Of a stretch of DNA of 61,828 bases, positions 17,296 through 26,273 are shown piece by piece. Numbering within the stretch: position 1 is the stretch's first letter; every line of letters starts with the position of its first letter. A model generated the notes under the pieces. The model worked only from the letters and a program-made list of their open reading frames with translations, was not told the DNA's origin and made no database searches. The stretch covers positions 1 to 61,828 of the forward strand of contig SXOA01000198.1 of NCBI GenBank assembly GCA_005778405.1. The letters run 5' to 3'. The DNA is from Planctomycetaceae bacterium. Its GTDB lineage: Bacteria > Planctomycetota > Planctomycetia > Pirellulales > Pirellulaceae. The position numbers and the translations under genes were made by a program.

Positions 17296-17856
17296 TTAGA
17301 TTTCTACTTCCGCGGGGGCGATGATGTTGGCGGAGGACTTGTTGCCGGTCCAGGTGGGAAGGCTCACCGAGGTGACTTCCCAGCCGGCGTGGGCGAGTTT
17401 GCCACGATAGGGTGGATCGACGGAGACATTTCCAGAGAGTTTGTAGCGGCCAGGGTCGTAACCGGCCGGAACTTGAACCTGGTCCCCTTCGTTTTCGCTG
17501 ACCACCGGTTTGAGCGCAAAAAACCTGGCCAGCACCGCCGCGCTGTCTCCTAAAACACCACGTGCAGCGGCCCCGATTTGCTCGTCTGTAAACTGCGCTA
17601 GCGGTTGCTGGACGAGATCCACTAGGCGCGCTTCCCGCTGGAGCGCGGCGAGCAAAGTAATGGCGTCACTCCTCTTTGGGGGGGTCTGGGGAACTGGTTT
17701 TTGCATTTTCGGATCGGATGCTGCCTGTTTCGATTCTTCACCCGCGGTGATTTTTGGCAACGGCTCATCTTCCAGGACGGAGCGAACTCGATGGGAAACA
17801 TCCGCACTGAACAATGTCTTAAAGAACACTCGAAATGCCAATCCTACGCTTCCCAT
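17296..17856 (-). CDS. DUF2760 family protein
   Basis: This 186-residue protein has a DUF2760-like C-terminal half: ITLLAALQREARLVDLVQQ, FTDEQIGAAARGVLGD, VQVPAGYDPGRYKLSGNV, PYRGKLAHAGWEVTSVSLP, and a terminal IIAPAEVEI. DUF2760 genes are regularly found beside Hsp70-like genes with a DUF3731 extension, which is the context here (it precedes both Hsp70 genes on the same strand, about 45 bp upstream). The function is unknown, but a co-chaperone or client-recognition role is a reasonable inference. The N-terminus (AFRVFFKTLF) is amphipathic rather than a signal peptide. Confidence 0.85.
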   Translation of the reverse strand: MGSVGLAFRVFFKTLFSADVSHRVRSVLEDEPLPKITAGEESKQAASDPKMQKPVPQTPPKRSDAITLLAALQREARLVDLVQQPLAQFTDEQIGAAARGVLGDSAAVLARFFALKPVVSENEGDQVQVPAGYDPGRYKLSGNVSVDPPYRGKLAHAGWEVTSVSLPTWTGNKSSANIIAPAEVEI

Positions 17857-18162
17857 GTGCTTATCCAGAAATGAGTTACGGCAATTCTACTAGATTTCAA
17901 ATGACTGCCAGTGCATCCAAATACGCCCCAATGTGACTTCCGCTGTAGCGCCATCGCCAGTGTTGGACCGCCCTTTGCTTTCAACTGCCTCCCACGTAGT
18001 ACAACTGCCACTCCTTGCCGCTGTCAATTGCCCCTGCCGAACAACCCCTATTCCCGGAACGAATGGGGGGGTGACAGCGTCCAAGGAAAGAGGCATTTGG
18101 GGAGGCTGCGAAGCTCGCGGCCCACTGATCCCGGAACAGAGAACAGGAACAGATTGGCACTT
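17857..18162. other. Divergent intergenic region between DUF2760 and the giant surface protein gene
   Basis: This 306-bp stretch holds the promoters of the minus-strand chaperone operon and of the plus-strand giant gene. The giant gene's frame is open through it, but the residues have no anchor motif and the convincing start is the ATG at 18163. I see no other gene or repeat. Confidence 0.55.
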
Positions 18163-21100
18163 ATGAAAACTACTCGCCGCTCGCTGGCTACGAAGGCGCT
18201 TCTTCAGCTTCGCAAATTCTGGAAACGGCGACAGGATGCTGCCCAGCGCACCGCGCGCCGCGGCTTCTTTTTCGAGCCACTCGAAAACCGATCGCTGCTG
18301 GCGGGGGATCTTGCGTCGCATTTCTCGGTAAACCCGGAAGGAGAAGGGGAGAACACCAATCCAACGTTTCTCACCATCGCCGACCAGACGGTGCTGCAAG
18401 GCGCCCCTTTGTGGTTAGGGGTCGATGGCTCGGATGCGGAGAGCAATCCGATTACTTACTCGGTGACGAGCAGCAATCCCAGTGTGGTGGCGGTGACCGT
18501 TCCCACCGGTAACAGAACGCTCAAGGTCGATGTCGCGTCCTTTGGCACGATGAAGTTTCAGCTCTTCGACAACCTGGCTCCCCGGGCGACCAACGCCATT
18601 GCCAATCTGGCCACTGCCGGCTTCTACGACGGCCTCACTTTTCACCGCATCCTGAATGACTTCGTCATTCAAGGTGGAGCTGCCGACGGTGCCGGCGGGC
18701 CAAATGCCAGCGTCGCCGACTTCGACGACCAGTACAACGCCGATTTGCAGTTCACTTCGCCCGGCCTGCTCGCCATGGCCAAGGGACTGGACGACACCAA
18801 CGACACCCAGTTCTTCGTCACCGATACGGTCAGCCCGCCAAGCAGCAACTTTCCCCGCCACCTGGACTTCAACCACTCCATTTTCGGCAAGCTGACCGAA
18901 GGGGAAACGGTGCGGCAGGCGATCAGCAATGTTGCGGCGAACGGCTCCGGCACGCCGACCACGCCGGTCGTAATCACGTCGGCCAGCATTCTGAACAGCG
19001 ATTCCGAAAACTCCGCGTTCATGCTCAAGGCGCTGGCCGGATCGGGCTCGTCCACAATCACGGTCACCGCCGACGATGGCCAGGGTGGAACGTTCACACG
19101 GACATTCCAGGTCAACGTGGCAGCGGATACCTCAAACGGCAACCCCTTCCTGAGCGAAATCCCCACAGTGCAAGCCACGGTCGGGGCCAGCACCGTCACT
19201 TTCCCTTTGACGGGGACGGATGTCGAAGGGGACGCAATTTTCTTTGACGCCACCAAGATTGGGAGCGTCAACTATTCCGTTTCCATTGACCATACCACCA
19301 ACATTGTCACCGTCACGCCGCCGGTCGGATTTGTCGGCAATTTCCAGGTGCAGGTTTCCGCCAAGGCCCTCTCCCAGCAGGGAACGCCCGACGGCGGCCA
19401 GTCGATCACCGACGTTCAGAAAGTCACCGTTCATATGCTGCCGCTCGCGCCGACGGGGCTCGATCTGCTGGCGGCATCGGACACGGGCACCAGCACCAGC
19501 GACAACATTACCAATGCCTCGTCATTGCAGTTTCAGGTCAGCGGTGTCACGAGCGGCGCAACAGTTCGGCTCTACGAAGGTACCAATGTCCTGGCCCAAA
19601 CCACCGCCAGTGCCACGACCGCGACGGTCACGTTCAACAACATTGCCACGCTCGGCGAAGGCCCTCACAGCTTCACGATGACGCAAGCCGTCAGCGGCGA
19701 GGAAAGTGCAAAGTCCTCCGCTCTCACGGTCACCTACGACGCGACTCCTCCAGGCGCATTCAGCTCGACGGCTCCCACGACGGGCTCGGTGGGGACACTC
19801 TATACCTATGATGCCCAGAACGCGGCCCCCAACACAGGGCTGCTCTATTCGCTCTCGCCAGGGCTTACCGGCGCTGCCATCAACACTTCCACCGGCGTGG
19901 TGAGCTGGACCCCGGCCGACAATCAGACGGGTGCGCAGACCTTTGGAATTGTCGCCAGCGACGCCGCGGGAAACGCCGTCACCCAGAACGTCAATGTCAC
20001 CGTCGCTCAGCCGGTTGCCAAAGTAGCGGAATTGGTGCTCACGACAACGAACTTCAGCCAGGTTCCCATCAGCACATTGCACGTCGGTGATACCTTCCTG
20101 CTGCGGGGCACCACGCGCGATTTGCGGGCGATTGACGACGCTAAGGGGGTGTACGCCCTGTTTGCCGACCTGAATTTTGATCCCGCCAAAATTGAGATTA
20201 CGGGTGAGATTCAGTTCAACGGCGGCTACACTGTCGGCACGTCGGGAAGTACTACCATCCCCGGCCTGGTGGACGAGCTCGGCGCAGTTTCGAACAGCAC
20301 GGCGCCGATTAACACCGGCTTCAAATTGATGTTTGAGATTCCGATGAGGATTCTGTCGGGGGGCCAGATCAGCTTCACGACGGAGCCGGCCGATATCCTT
20401 CCCTCTCATGACGTTTTGCTGTTTGGGCAGGATCCCGCAGTCCCCTCGAGCGCTGTGAAATATGGGTCGCTCTCAATAAGCGTCGATACCACGTTCACCG
20501 CCGTGAACGACACATTCAACTTCAACGAAGACACTTCGAACAATTCACTCGCTGTCCTGGCCAACGACACGATTGTCCCCGGCTCGGGCAACGTCCTGAC
20601 GGTTTCCGCGGTCGGGACTACGGACCATTCCGGTACGGTGAGCATCTCGGGAGACGCGAAGTCGCTCCGCTACACGCCGGCCCCCAATTTCTTTGGCTCC
20701 GAGACCTTTACCTATACCGTCAGAAACCAGAACAACGAAACCTCCACGGCCACGGTCACTGTGCAGGTCGCGCCGGTCAATGATCCTCCCACCGCTGCTG
20801 CGGACACCTTCACCATCGCCGGCGAATCGTCGAATAACGTCCTCGATGTGCTGGCCAACGACTCGGCTTCTCCCGACAGCGGCGAATCTCTGACAGTCAG
20901 CGCCGTCACGCAAGGAAATCACGGTGGCTTTTTGCAGGTCGGCTCGGGGGGATCCTTTGTCAGGTACACCCCAGCCGCGAATTTTGAGGGAACCGAGACC
21001 TTTAACTACACGCTGAGCGACGGCAATGGAGGCTCGGCCCAAGCGACCGCCACGGTCACCGTGACGCACACCAATCACAACCCGGTTGCCAACCCGGATA

Positions 21101-23022
21101 CGCTGACGGTTGCGGAAGACAGCGGCGCGACCACGGTCAATGTCCTGGCCAACGACAATACGGGAATCGATACCGGCGAAACGCTGACCATCACTTCCGT
21201 CGGCACGCCGAACAAGGGTGGTTTTGTGACCCTGGCCGCCAATCAGTTGAGCGTGATCTATACTCCGGCCGCCAACTTTCAGGGGACCGAGACCTTCACT
21301 TACAACCTGAGCGACGGCAATGGTGGAACGGCCACGGGAACCGCCACGGTTACAGTGACCAACCTGAATGACGCTCCCACTGCCACGGCGGATACCCTGC
21401 TCGGCTTTAAGAACACGGCCAACATCTTCGATGTGCTGGCCAACGATTTGTCCGCTCCCGATCCAACGGAAGTGTTCACCCTCATCAGCGTCACCCAGCC
21501 GGCTCATGGCACTGTGGCCATTACAAACAACGGCACGCGGGTCACCTACACTCCGACCGCGGATTACACCGGCCCGGATTCCTTTACCTACACGATGCAG
21601 GACGCGGGGGGCTTGACCTCCACGGCCACCGCCACGCTAACCGTTCAGGACTTCATTCCCAGCGAGCTCGCGGGATCGGTCTTTATCGACGTGAACGGCA
21701 ACGGAGAGATGGATGGCCTGGAAAGCGGCGTCGCCAACGTCGAAATCAATCTCACCGGAACCGCCAACGGCGGACAGGCAGTTACCCGAACCACTCGCAC
21801 CGATTCCGACGGCTCCTATCAATTCGAAGACCTGGCTCCCGGCAACTACAAGCTCAAGCAGGTGCAACCGGCCTTTCTGACCGATGGAGCAGATTTTGCC
21901 GGTACGCAAGGAGGCACACTCAGCGCGAATGACGAAATCAGCTTCACGCTCGGCCAGGACACTACCGGCCTGGAAAACAACTTCTCGGAAGCCGGAAAGT
22001 CACGCGCGATGACCCGGATCGAAGAGTACTTCGCCACAAACATCGGACACAACGTTCTGGCGGCCGTGGCGTTTGCCACGCCGGCCAACAACTTGCCGAC
22101 AACATTTGGATCACCTGCTGCCCCCGCCTGGCAAACCATCGTCGGCAGCCTCTGGGAAAAATTCCATGACTTCCGTTATGCACTCTCGGGAGACAATCGG
22201 CTGCTGGGAGTCGAGGTCAAGAACGAGCAGAACGAGACCTTGCGGGCCACCGTTTCGGTCACGGATCGCACCAGAGTATTCAGCCTGGGGCAACAGCCTG
22301 ACGGAACGTTGCTGGTCAAGCTCGTCGGCGACCCGGCGAACTTCCACTTTGCCATCGTGCCAAATATCCTCCCCGTGGCAGCGGCGGACGCGCTCTCCAT
22401 CACAGCGGGAGCAACAGCGAATGTGACTGTCATCGGTAACGACGGCGACGAGGATGGCACGCTCAACCTCAGCTCGCTGACCATTTCCCAGGCTCCAACC
22501 AAGGGGACCGCCACCGCCAATTCCGACGGCAGCGTCACCTATGTGCATAATGGCTCGGCGGGAGCATCGGACAGCTTCCAGTACACGATTGCCGACAATG
22601 ATGGGGGCGTCTCCAGCCCAGCCCAGGTCACCGTCGCGGTCAATCAGCGGCCCGTGGCAATTGCGGATAGCGCGACCCTGGCGGCAGGAGGAACTCAGAC
22701 CATCAATGTCTCCAGCAACGACACCGATGCCGGCGGCACGCTCAGCCTGGCTTCTATCGTCATCACCCAGCAGCCTTCCCACGGCAATGTGGCCGTCAAC
22801 TCCAACGGCACCGTCACCTACCAGCACGACAACTCCGCGAGCACCACCGACACCTTCAGTTACAAGATCAGCGACAACCTGGGCGCGCAATCGGCAGCAG
22901 CGGCTGTGGTTTCCATTGCCATCGGCTCAGGCGAGGAAGACCTGTTGGGAGGTTTGACCGACGATGATTACTTCCAGGCCGTCGATTCCGTGCTGGCGGA
23001 TGAAGAGGACTGGACGCTCTAG
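18163..23022 (+). CDS. Giant secreted surface protein: LEPR-type anchor, cyclophilin domain, cadherin/Ig-like repeats, SdrB-like domain
   Basis: The ATG at 18163 gives an Arg/Lys-rich N-terminus and the FFFEPLENRSLLAGD motif (residues 35-49), the planctomycete LEPR-type signature of exported giant proteins. Residues about 120-280 form a cyclophilin-type peptidyl-prolyl isomerase domain (LTFHRILNDFVIQGGA, NDTQFFVT, NHSIFGKLTEG). Then come putative-Ig and about four cadherin-like repeats with the recurring VLANDT and FTYT words (about 780-1160), an SdrB/Cna-B-like domain (GSVFIDVNGNGEMDGLESG), and two more Ig-like repeats (about 1400-1590). The C-terminus is acidic (LLGGLTDDDYFQAVD). The total is 1619 aa. 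It is likely a cell-surface or matrix protein; the folding-catalyst domain is the unusual part. Confidence 0.9.
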   Translation: MKTTRRSLATKALLQLRKFWKRRQDAAQRTARRGFFFEPLENRSLLAGDLASHFSVNPEGEGENTNPTFLTIADQTVLQGAPLWLGVDGSDAESNPITYSVTSSNPSVVAVTVPTGNRTLKVDVASFGTMKFQLFDNLAPRATNAIANLATAGFYDGLTFHRILNDFVIQGGAADGAGGPNASVADFDDQYNADLQFTSPGLLAMAKGLDDTNDTQFFVTDTVSPPSSNFPRHLDFNHSIFGKLTEGETVRQAISNVAANGSGTPTTPVVITSASILNSDSENSAFMLKALAGSGSSTITVTADDGQGGTFTRTFQVNVAADTSNGNPFLSEIPTVQATVGASTVTFPLTGTDVEGDAIFFDATKIGSVNYSVSIDHTTNIVTVTPPVGFVGNFQVQVSAKALSQQGTPDGGQSITDVQKVTVHMLPLAPTGLDLLAASDTGTSTSDNITNASSLQFQVSGVTSGATVRLYEGTNVLAQTTASATTATVTFNNIATLGEGPHSFTMTQAVSGEESAKSSALTVTYDATPPGAFSSTAPTTGSVGTLYTYDAQNAAPNTGLLYSLSPGLTGAAINTSTGVVSWTPADNQTGAQTFGIVASDAAGNAVTQNVNVTVAQPVAKVAELVLTTTNFSQVPISTLHVGDTFLLRGTTRDLRAIDDAKGVYALFADLNFDPAKIEITGEIQFNGGYTVGTSGSTTIPGLVDELGAVSNSTAPINTGFKLMFEIPMRILSGGQISFTTEPADILPSHDVLLFGQDPAVPSSAVKYGSLSISVDTTFTAVNDTFNFNEDTSNNSLAVLANDTIVPGSGNVLTVSAVGTTDHSGTVSISGDAKSLRYTPAPNFFGSETFTYTVRNQNNETSTATVTVQVAPVNDPPTAAADTFTIAGESSNNVLDVLANDSASPDSGESLTVSAVTQGNHGGFLQVGSGGSFVRYTPAANFEGTETFNYTLSDGNGGSAQATATVTVTHTNHNPVANPDTLTVAEDSGATTVNVLANDNTGIDTGETLTITSVGTPNKGGFVTLAANQLSVIYTPAANFQGTETFTYNLSDGNGGTATGTATVTVTNLNDAPTATADTLLGFKNTANIFDVLANDLSAPDPTEVFTLISVTQPAHGTVAITNNGTRVTYTPTADYTGPDSFTYTMQDAGGLTSTATATLTVQDFIPSELAGSVFIDVNGNGEMDGLESGVANVEINLTGTANGGQAVTRTTRTDSDGSYQFEDLAPGNYKLKQVQPAFLTDGADFAGTQGGTLSANDEISFTLGQDTTGLENNFSEAGKSRAMTRIEEYFATNIGHNVLAAVAFATPANNLPTTFGSPAAPAWQTIVGSLWEKFHDFRYALSGDNRLLGVEVKNEQNETLRATVSVTDRTRVFSLGQQPDGTLLVKLVGDPANFHFAIVPNILPVAAADALSITAGATANVTVIGNDGDEDGTLNLSSLTISQAPTKGTATANSDGSVTYVHNGSAGASDSFQYTIADNDGGVSSPAQVTVAVNQRPVAIADSATLAAGGTQTINVSSNDTDAGGTLSLASIVITQQPSHGNVAVNSNGTVTYQHDNSASTTDTFSYKISDNLGAQSAAAAVVSIAIGSGEEDLLGGLTDDDYFQAVDSVLADEEDWTL

Positions 23023-23037
23023 CTGTGCGAAATCCGG

Positions 23038-23070
23038 GTGGCGCGCCCACGGTTTTGCGTGGGCGTGTGA
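23038..23070 (+). terminator. Hairpin after the giant gene
   Basis: CGCCCACG and CGTGGGCG pair perfectly over 8 bp around a GTTTTG-like loop, with possible extension by G-U pairs. It lies about 20 bp after the stop codon. No T-run follows, so it may be a Rho-dependent stop site or mRNA 3' protector rather than an intrinsic terminator. Confidence 0.5.
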
Positions 23071-23106
23071 CATTGGCCATTGTGGGCTGTCCTTTAGCGA
23101 AGCCGC

Positions 23107-24009
23107 TCAATTCTTCAGGACGGCAGCGGCATCACGATACCAATCGGCCTCCGCGGTGAGTTTATTCTCGCGGCAGAAAGACTCTAGCTCGCCAAGATAT
23201 TTCGCCGGCTCGACTTGCAGGTTCCAGCAGACCTTGCGCAGGCAAACGGGGCACATGGTCAGCGGCTTGCGGTCTCCTTCGTCCTGGCTGTTGACGCCGT
23301 TCATGTTGCAGTCGAAGGCCGTGCAGTGCTGGATAGTCAAAATGTGCCCCGTCTCATGGCTGGCGGTATGCAGCGTCCGCCGCAGGCAGAGTTGATACGC
23401 CTTCTCCCCTTTGGCTGGATCCCCGTTGCGGTGGATGGACCAGACGCCGGTCCGCTCGCGGAGGCTCGCCTGGCCGAAGACGAAGTTCCAGGTGGGATCG
23501 GGATAAAGGTCGCTGGAGGTGAATGCCAAGTAGGCTAGTGCGTCGTCCGGCCGATCCGGCTTCAGCACCTCGTCGAGAACATACGTGCTGAGGAGTTGGT
23601 CGCCCCCCCAAGTCGGATGCACTCTTTGGGCCCGCGCGGGAACGTCCACCAGTTCCATTTTCTTATGGACCTTCACCGGAACCTGGTAAAAGATTTCCAG
23701 GTACTTTTGCGTCGTCTCGAGCACTTTCTTCTGCTCCGGCGTAAAGTCGCCGAGCAGGCAAATGTAGATGGTTGCTTGCTTGCGACTCTTGCGCACCGGC
23801 TGGGCCCGCAAATAGTCGGCGAAGGACTGGCCGTCTTCCTTGTGCTTGGCCAACCAGTCGCCCGCTTTAGGTTTGGCCAGTGGAATGGCCACTCCGCGGA
23901 GCTTGGACTCCACCTCGGCATACATCCGTTCCTTCGGCTCGGCCGCCGGGCCGCAGGAGGTGCCAAGAATGCAGAGCGCGATGATGACGACAATGTTTCG
24001 CCGGTCCAT
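23107..24009 (-). CDS. Exported archaemetzincin-like zinc metalloprotease
   Basis: This 300-residue protein has a hydrophobic N-terminus (VVIIALCILGTSCG), either a signal peptide or a near-lipobox with Cys19. The metzincin region reads HETGHILTIQH (His218, Glu219, His222, His228), followed by the archaemetzincin-specific cysteines: HCTAFDC (Cys229, Cys234) and CPVC (Cys253, Cys256). These should bind a second, structural zinc. In typical archaemetzincins the motif is HExxHxxGxxH, but here the Gly is Thr. The catalytic Glu is kept, so activity is plausible. An extracytoplasmic location is unusual for a family better known as cytosolic. The substrate is unknown. Confidence 0.85.
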   Translation of the reverse strand: MDRRNIVVIIALCILGTSCGPAAEPKERMYAEVESKLRGVAIPLAKPKAGDWLAKHKEDGQSFADYLRAQPVRKSRKQATIYICLLGDFTPEQKKVLETTQKYLEIFYQVPVKVHKKMELVDVPARAQRVHPTWGGDQLLSTYVLDEVLKPDRPDDALAYLAFTSSDLYPDPTWNFVFGQASLRERTGVWSIHRNGDPAKGEKAYQLCLRRTLHTASHETGHILTIQHCTAFDCNMNGVNSQDEGDRKPLTMCPVCLRKVCWNLQVEPAKYLGELESFCRENKLTAEADWYRDAAAVLKN

Positions 24010-24038
24010 GCGAGCTGTTTCCTAGATCTGCCCCTACG

Positions 24039-24746
24039 TTACCCGCCTATTCTAACCTCGGCAAAGCTGCGAAGCTCGGAGTGACCATGATCGGGCTGCA
24101 CCGCGGCATTGCCGGGACGCAGGACGAGGCCGGTCTGCAGGCTGGCCTGTTTCGCGGCATCGAGCTCGGCGGGGACGTCGCTGAGAAACAGGATTTCTCG
24201 CGGCGGCAAGGCGAACTCGGCAGCAATGGCGGCGTAGCTGGCGGCTTCTTTCTTGGGGCCCGTCGTCGTGTCGTAGTGGCCGTGGAATTGCGGCAAAAGG
24301 TTGCTGGCGATGGTGTGGCCGAAAAACAGCTTCTGAGCCTGAATGCTGCCGGAGGAGTAAATGCGGACATCCATGCCCGCTTGATTCCAGGCAGCGAGCG
24401 ACGGGGGAACATCATCATAGACATGGGCCTTCATCTCGCCGCTTTTGAAACCGGCGTCCCAGATGAGCCCTTGCAACTGCTTGAGGCCGGTCGCCTTCAC
24501 GTCGCCATCCATGAGCCGAATGACTTCGGCGTTCACTTCCTCGGGCGAGGAAGCAAGCGATGCATTTCCAGCGTCGCGGGCAATTTGGTCGCAGGCGGCA
24601 GCGAGGCCCGACTCCCCCCAATGGCCGCGGAGATAGGCATCCAGCTCCCGCCGCACAAACGGGAACATCACGTCGTAGACGAAACGGATGCTCGAAGTGG
24701 TCCCTTCGATGTCGAGGAGGATTCCACGGCCGGAAAAAGTCAGCAC
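24039..24746 (-). CDS. mtnC: Enolase-phosphatase E1 (methionine salvage)
   Basis: MtnC is a HAD-superfamily enzyme that enolises and dephosphorylates 2,3-diketo-5-methylthiopentyl-1-phosphate to the acireductone. HAD motif I is LLDIEGTTSSI (Asp12 nucleophile, Glu14), motif II is IYSSGS, the motif III Lys lies in the GPKKEAASY region, and motif IV is LFLSDVPAELDAA. The length (235 aa) is normal for the family. The start codon is GTG at 24746, only 1 bp after the stop of mtnD, so translation is coupled. The product feeds MtnD directly. Confidence 0.95.
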   Translation of the reverse strand: MLTFSGRGILLDIEGTTSSIRFVYDVMFPFVRRELDAYLRGHWGESGLAAACDQIARDAGNASLASSPEEVNAEVIRLMDGDVKATGLKQLQGLIWDAGFKSGEMKAHVYDDVPPSLAAWNQAGMDVRIYSSGSIQAQKLFFGHTIASNLLPQFHGHYDTTTGPKKEAASYAAIAAEFALPPREILFLSDVPAELDAAKQASLQTGLVLRPGNAAVQPDHGHSELRSFAEVRIGG

Positions 24747-24747
24747 G

Positions 24748-25329
24748 CTACACCTTCACCACGGATTCGAACCCAACGGCGGCGGGGAGATAGGCTGGGC
24801 CGAGGCAGAGGGCCGTGTACCGCTCGTTGATGGGCTCGTCCACATAGTGCGGTGCCCAGCCGGTCATGTCTTGGAAGAGGCGGATGCAGCGGATGTTGCG
24901 GTCGCTGCAGAGGTCGAACCAGTGCTTGGTTCCCTTGGGCACATTGATGAGGTCGCCGGATTCGACCTGCACGGCGAAGACGGGGCCGTTGTCGGGATGG
25001 ATGTGGAACACGCCGCTTCCTTTGACGGTGAAGCGGACTTCATCCTCGCTATGGGTATGCTCCTTGGCGAATTTGGCCAGCATGGCATCCAGGTTCGGCG
25101 TGCTGGGGCTGACGTTGATCACGTCCGCTGTCACAAACCCGCCGCGAGCTTTCAGCCGGTCCACTTCGGGAGTGTAGGCGGCGAGGATTTCCTCGCTGGT
25201 GGAATCGGGCGTGATCCGCCCTTCGACGGGCCACTTCTCGTACCAAATGCCAAACGGTTCGAGAAATGCGCGAATTGCGGCAGTTTCGGTGATTTCGCGG
25301 CTTTCGTCCTGGATGCGGATGCGGGCCAT
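24748..25329 (-). CDS. mtnD: Acireductone dioxygenase
   Basis: MtnD oxidises the acireductone to 2-keto-4-methylthiobutyrate and formate (iron form) or to methylthiopropionate, CO and formate (nickel form). This 193-residue cupin has the metal ligands His91 and His93 in HTHSEDE, Glu97 in the same motif, and His136 in GTKHWFDL. ATG at 25329 is preceded by GGAG. It sits between mtnB and mtnC in pathway order. Sequence alone does not tell the Fe from the Ni form. Confidence 0.95.
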   Translation of the reverse strand: MARIRIQDESREITETAAIRAFLEPFGIWYEKWPVEGRITPDSTSEEILAAYTPEVDRLKARGGFVTADVINVSPSTPNLDAMLAKFAKEHTHSEDEVRFTVKGSGVFHIHPDNGPVFAVQVESGDLINVPKGTKHWFDLCSDRNIRCIRLFQDMTGWAPHYVDEPINERYTALCLGPAYLPAAVGFESVVKV

Positions 25330-25372
25330 GATTTTTTGCTCCGAGTGATGTGTTCGTTGGAGGCGTGGTCTT

Positions 25373-25402
25373 CTGGGCAGGCTGGAAGCCTACCCCACTT
25401 AC
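25373..25402. repeat. Short dispersed repeat, family S, copy S2 (30 bp)
   Basis: CTGGGCAGGCTGGAAGCCTA and the following bases up to CACTTAC match copy S1 (15204-15233) in the opposite orientation at about 28 of 30 positions. The core can fold as AGGCT/AGCCT. It overlaps the 3' end of mtnB and lies in the short mtnB-mtnD gap. Confidence 0.65.
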
Positions 25403-26094
25403 AGGACTCCCGCCGGCCGTAGTTCGCCCGCGAGGATCATGCGGCGAGCGGTACATTCAAGCAGGAACTCAATAATTTCGATGTGGCGGCGGGCTTCGTT
25501 CAAGTCGCGGCCCCAGGTATAGAGTCCGTGCTTGCGAATCAGGTATCCGTAGCGGAGCGGACGGGAGACGTCGTCGAGCCGCTGGCGAACTTGTTCGGCG
25601 AGCGTAGGGATGTGCTGCGTGTTTTCGAAGATTTCAACCCACCACGCCGTGTCGTGCGTGCTGATGCCGTCCAGCCCCTTGAGCATTTCGTAGCCGGCGA
25701 TTTCGAAGCCACCCTGAGCTGCGAAATGGTCCGAGAGAATAGTCGTCCAGATCGAATGCGTATGCAGCACCGCTCCAACCTCCGGCTGGGAAGCGGCGAC
25801 GACGTGCAGCAGCGTTTCGGCCGATGACTTGGGCTGGCCGCCGGTCGTCGGCTTGCCGAACTCGTCCACCAGCACAAAGTCATTCCGCTCCAGCCGCCCT
25901 TTGTCCTTGCCGCTGGCGGTGACGAGAAGGGTCAAAGGGTCGCGATTGACAACAACGCTGTAATTGCTGCTGGTGCCGACGCTCCAGCCCCGTTGCCAGA
26001 GCATTCTCCCCACTTCGCGGAGCGCATCCACCTCCGGAACCAACGACACCAAAGCCGGGTGCAGAGTGCCAGGAGGGGGAGGGGCGGAATTCAT
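25399..26094 (-). CDS. mtnB: Methylthioribulose-1-phosphate dehydratase
   Basis: MtnB dehydrates 5-methylthioribulose-1-phosphate to the diketo phosphate, the substrate of MtnC. It is a class II aldolase-fold protein of about 231 aa: GWSVGTSSNYSVV (phosphate-binding), LLVTASGKDKGRL, SSAETLLH, the zinc His pair in AVLHTHSIW, the GISTHDT region and KHGLYTWG with a further His ligand. ATG at 26094 is the best start; an upstream extension would add 53 residues without homology features. It is the first gene of the mtnB-mtnD-mtnC cluster. mtnA and a methylthioribose kinase or phosphorylase are not in this window. Confidence 0.93.
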   Translation of the reverse strand: MNSAPPPPGTLHPALVSLVPEVDALREVGRMLWQRGWSVGTSSNYSVVVNRDPLTLLVTASGKDKGRLERNDFVLVDEFGKPTTGGQPKSSAETLLHVVAASQPEVGAVLHTHSIWTTILSDHFAAQGGFEIAGYEMLKGLDGISTHDTAWWVEIFENTQHIPTLAEQVRQRLDDVSRPLRYGYLIRKHGLYTWGRDLNEARRHIEIIEFLLECTARRMILAGELRPAGVL

Positions 26095-26273
26095 TTCAGG
26101 GCCGGAACCAATGGCAGAGGATACTTCAATGACAGTCTTAAAGTTTATCACAGCCCCTACCGATGGCAACGGCGGCAAGCGGTTATCAAGAGCATATGCG
26201 TCCACGAATCCATACTGTCCGCGGCACCCGATGGACTCGATTGACGGTGCCACTCCGACTACTATCGGTTTCG

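Noticed and set aside
24763..24785. T-loop-like GGTTCGAATCC sequence (reverse strand), suggesting a tRNA
   Set aside because: It is coding sequence for the C-terminal VGFESVVKV of acireductone dioxygenase, with no acceptor stem, anticodon arm or D arm around it.
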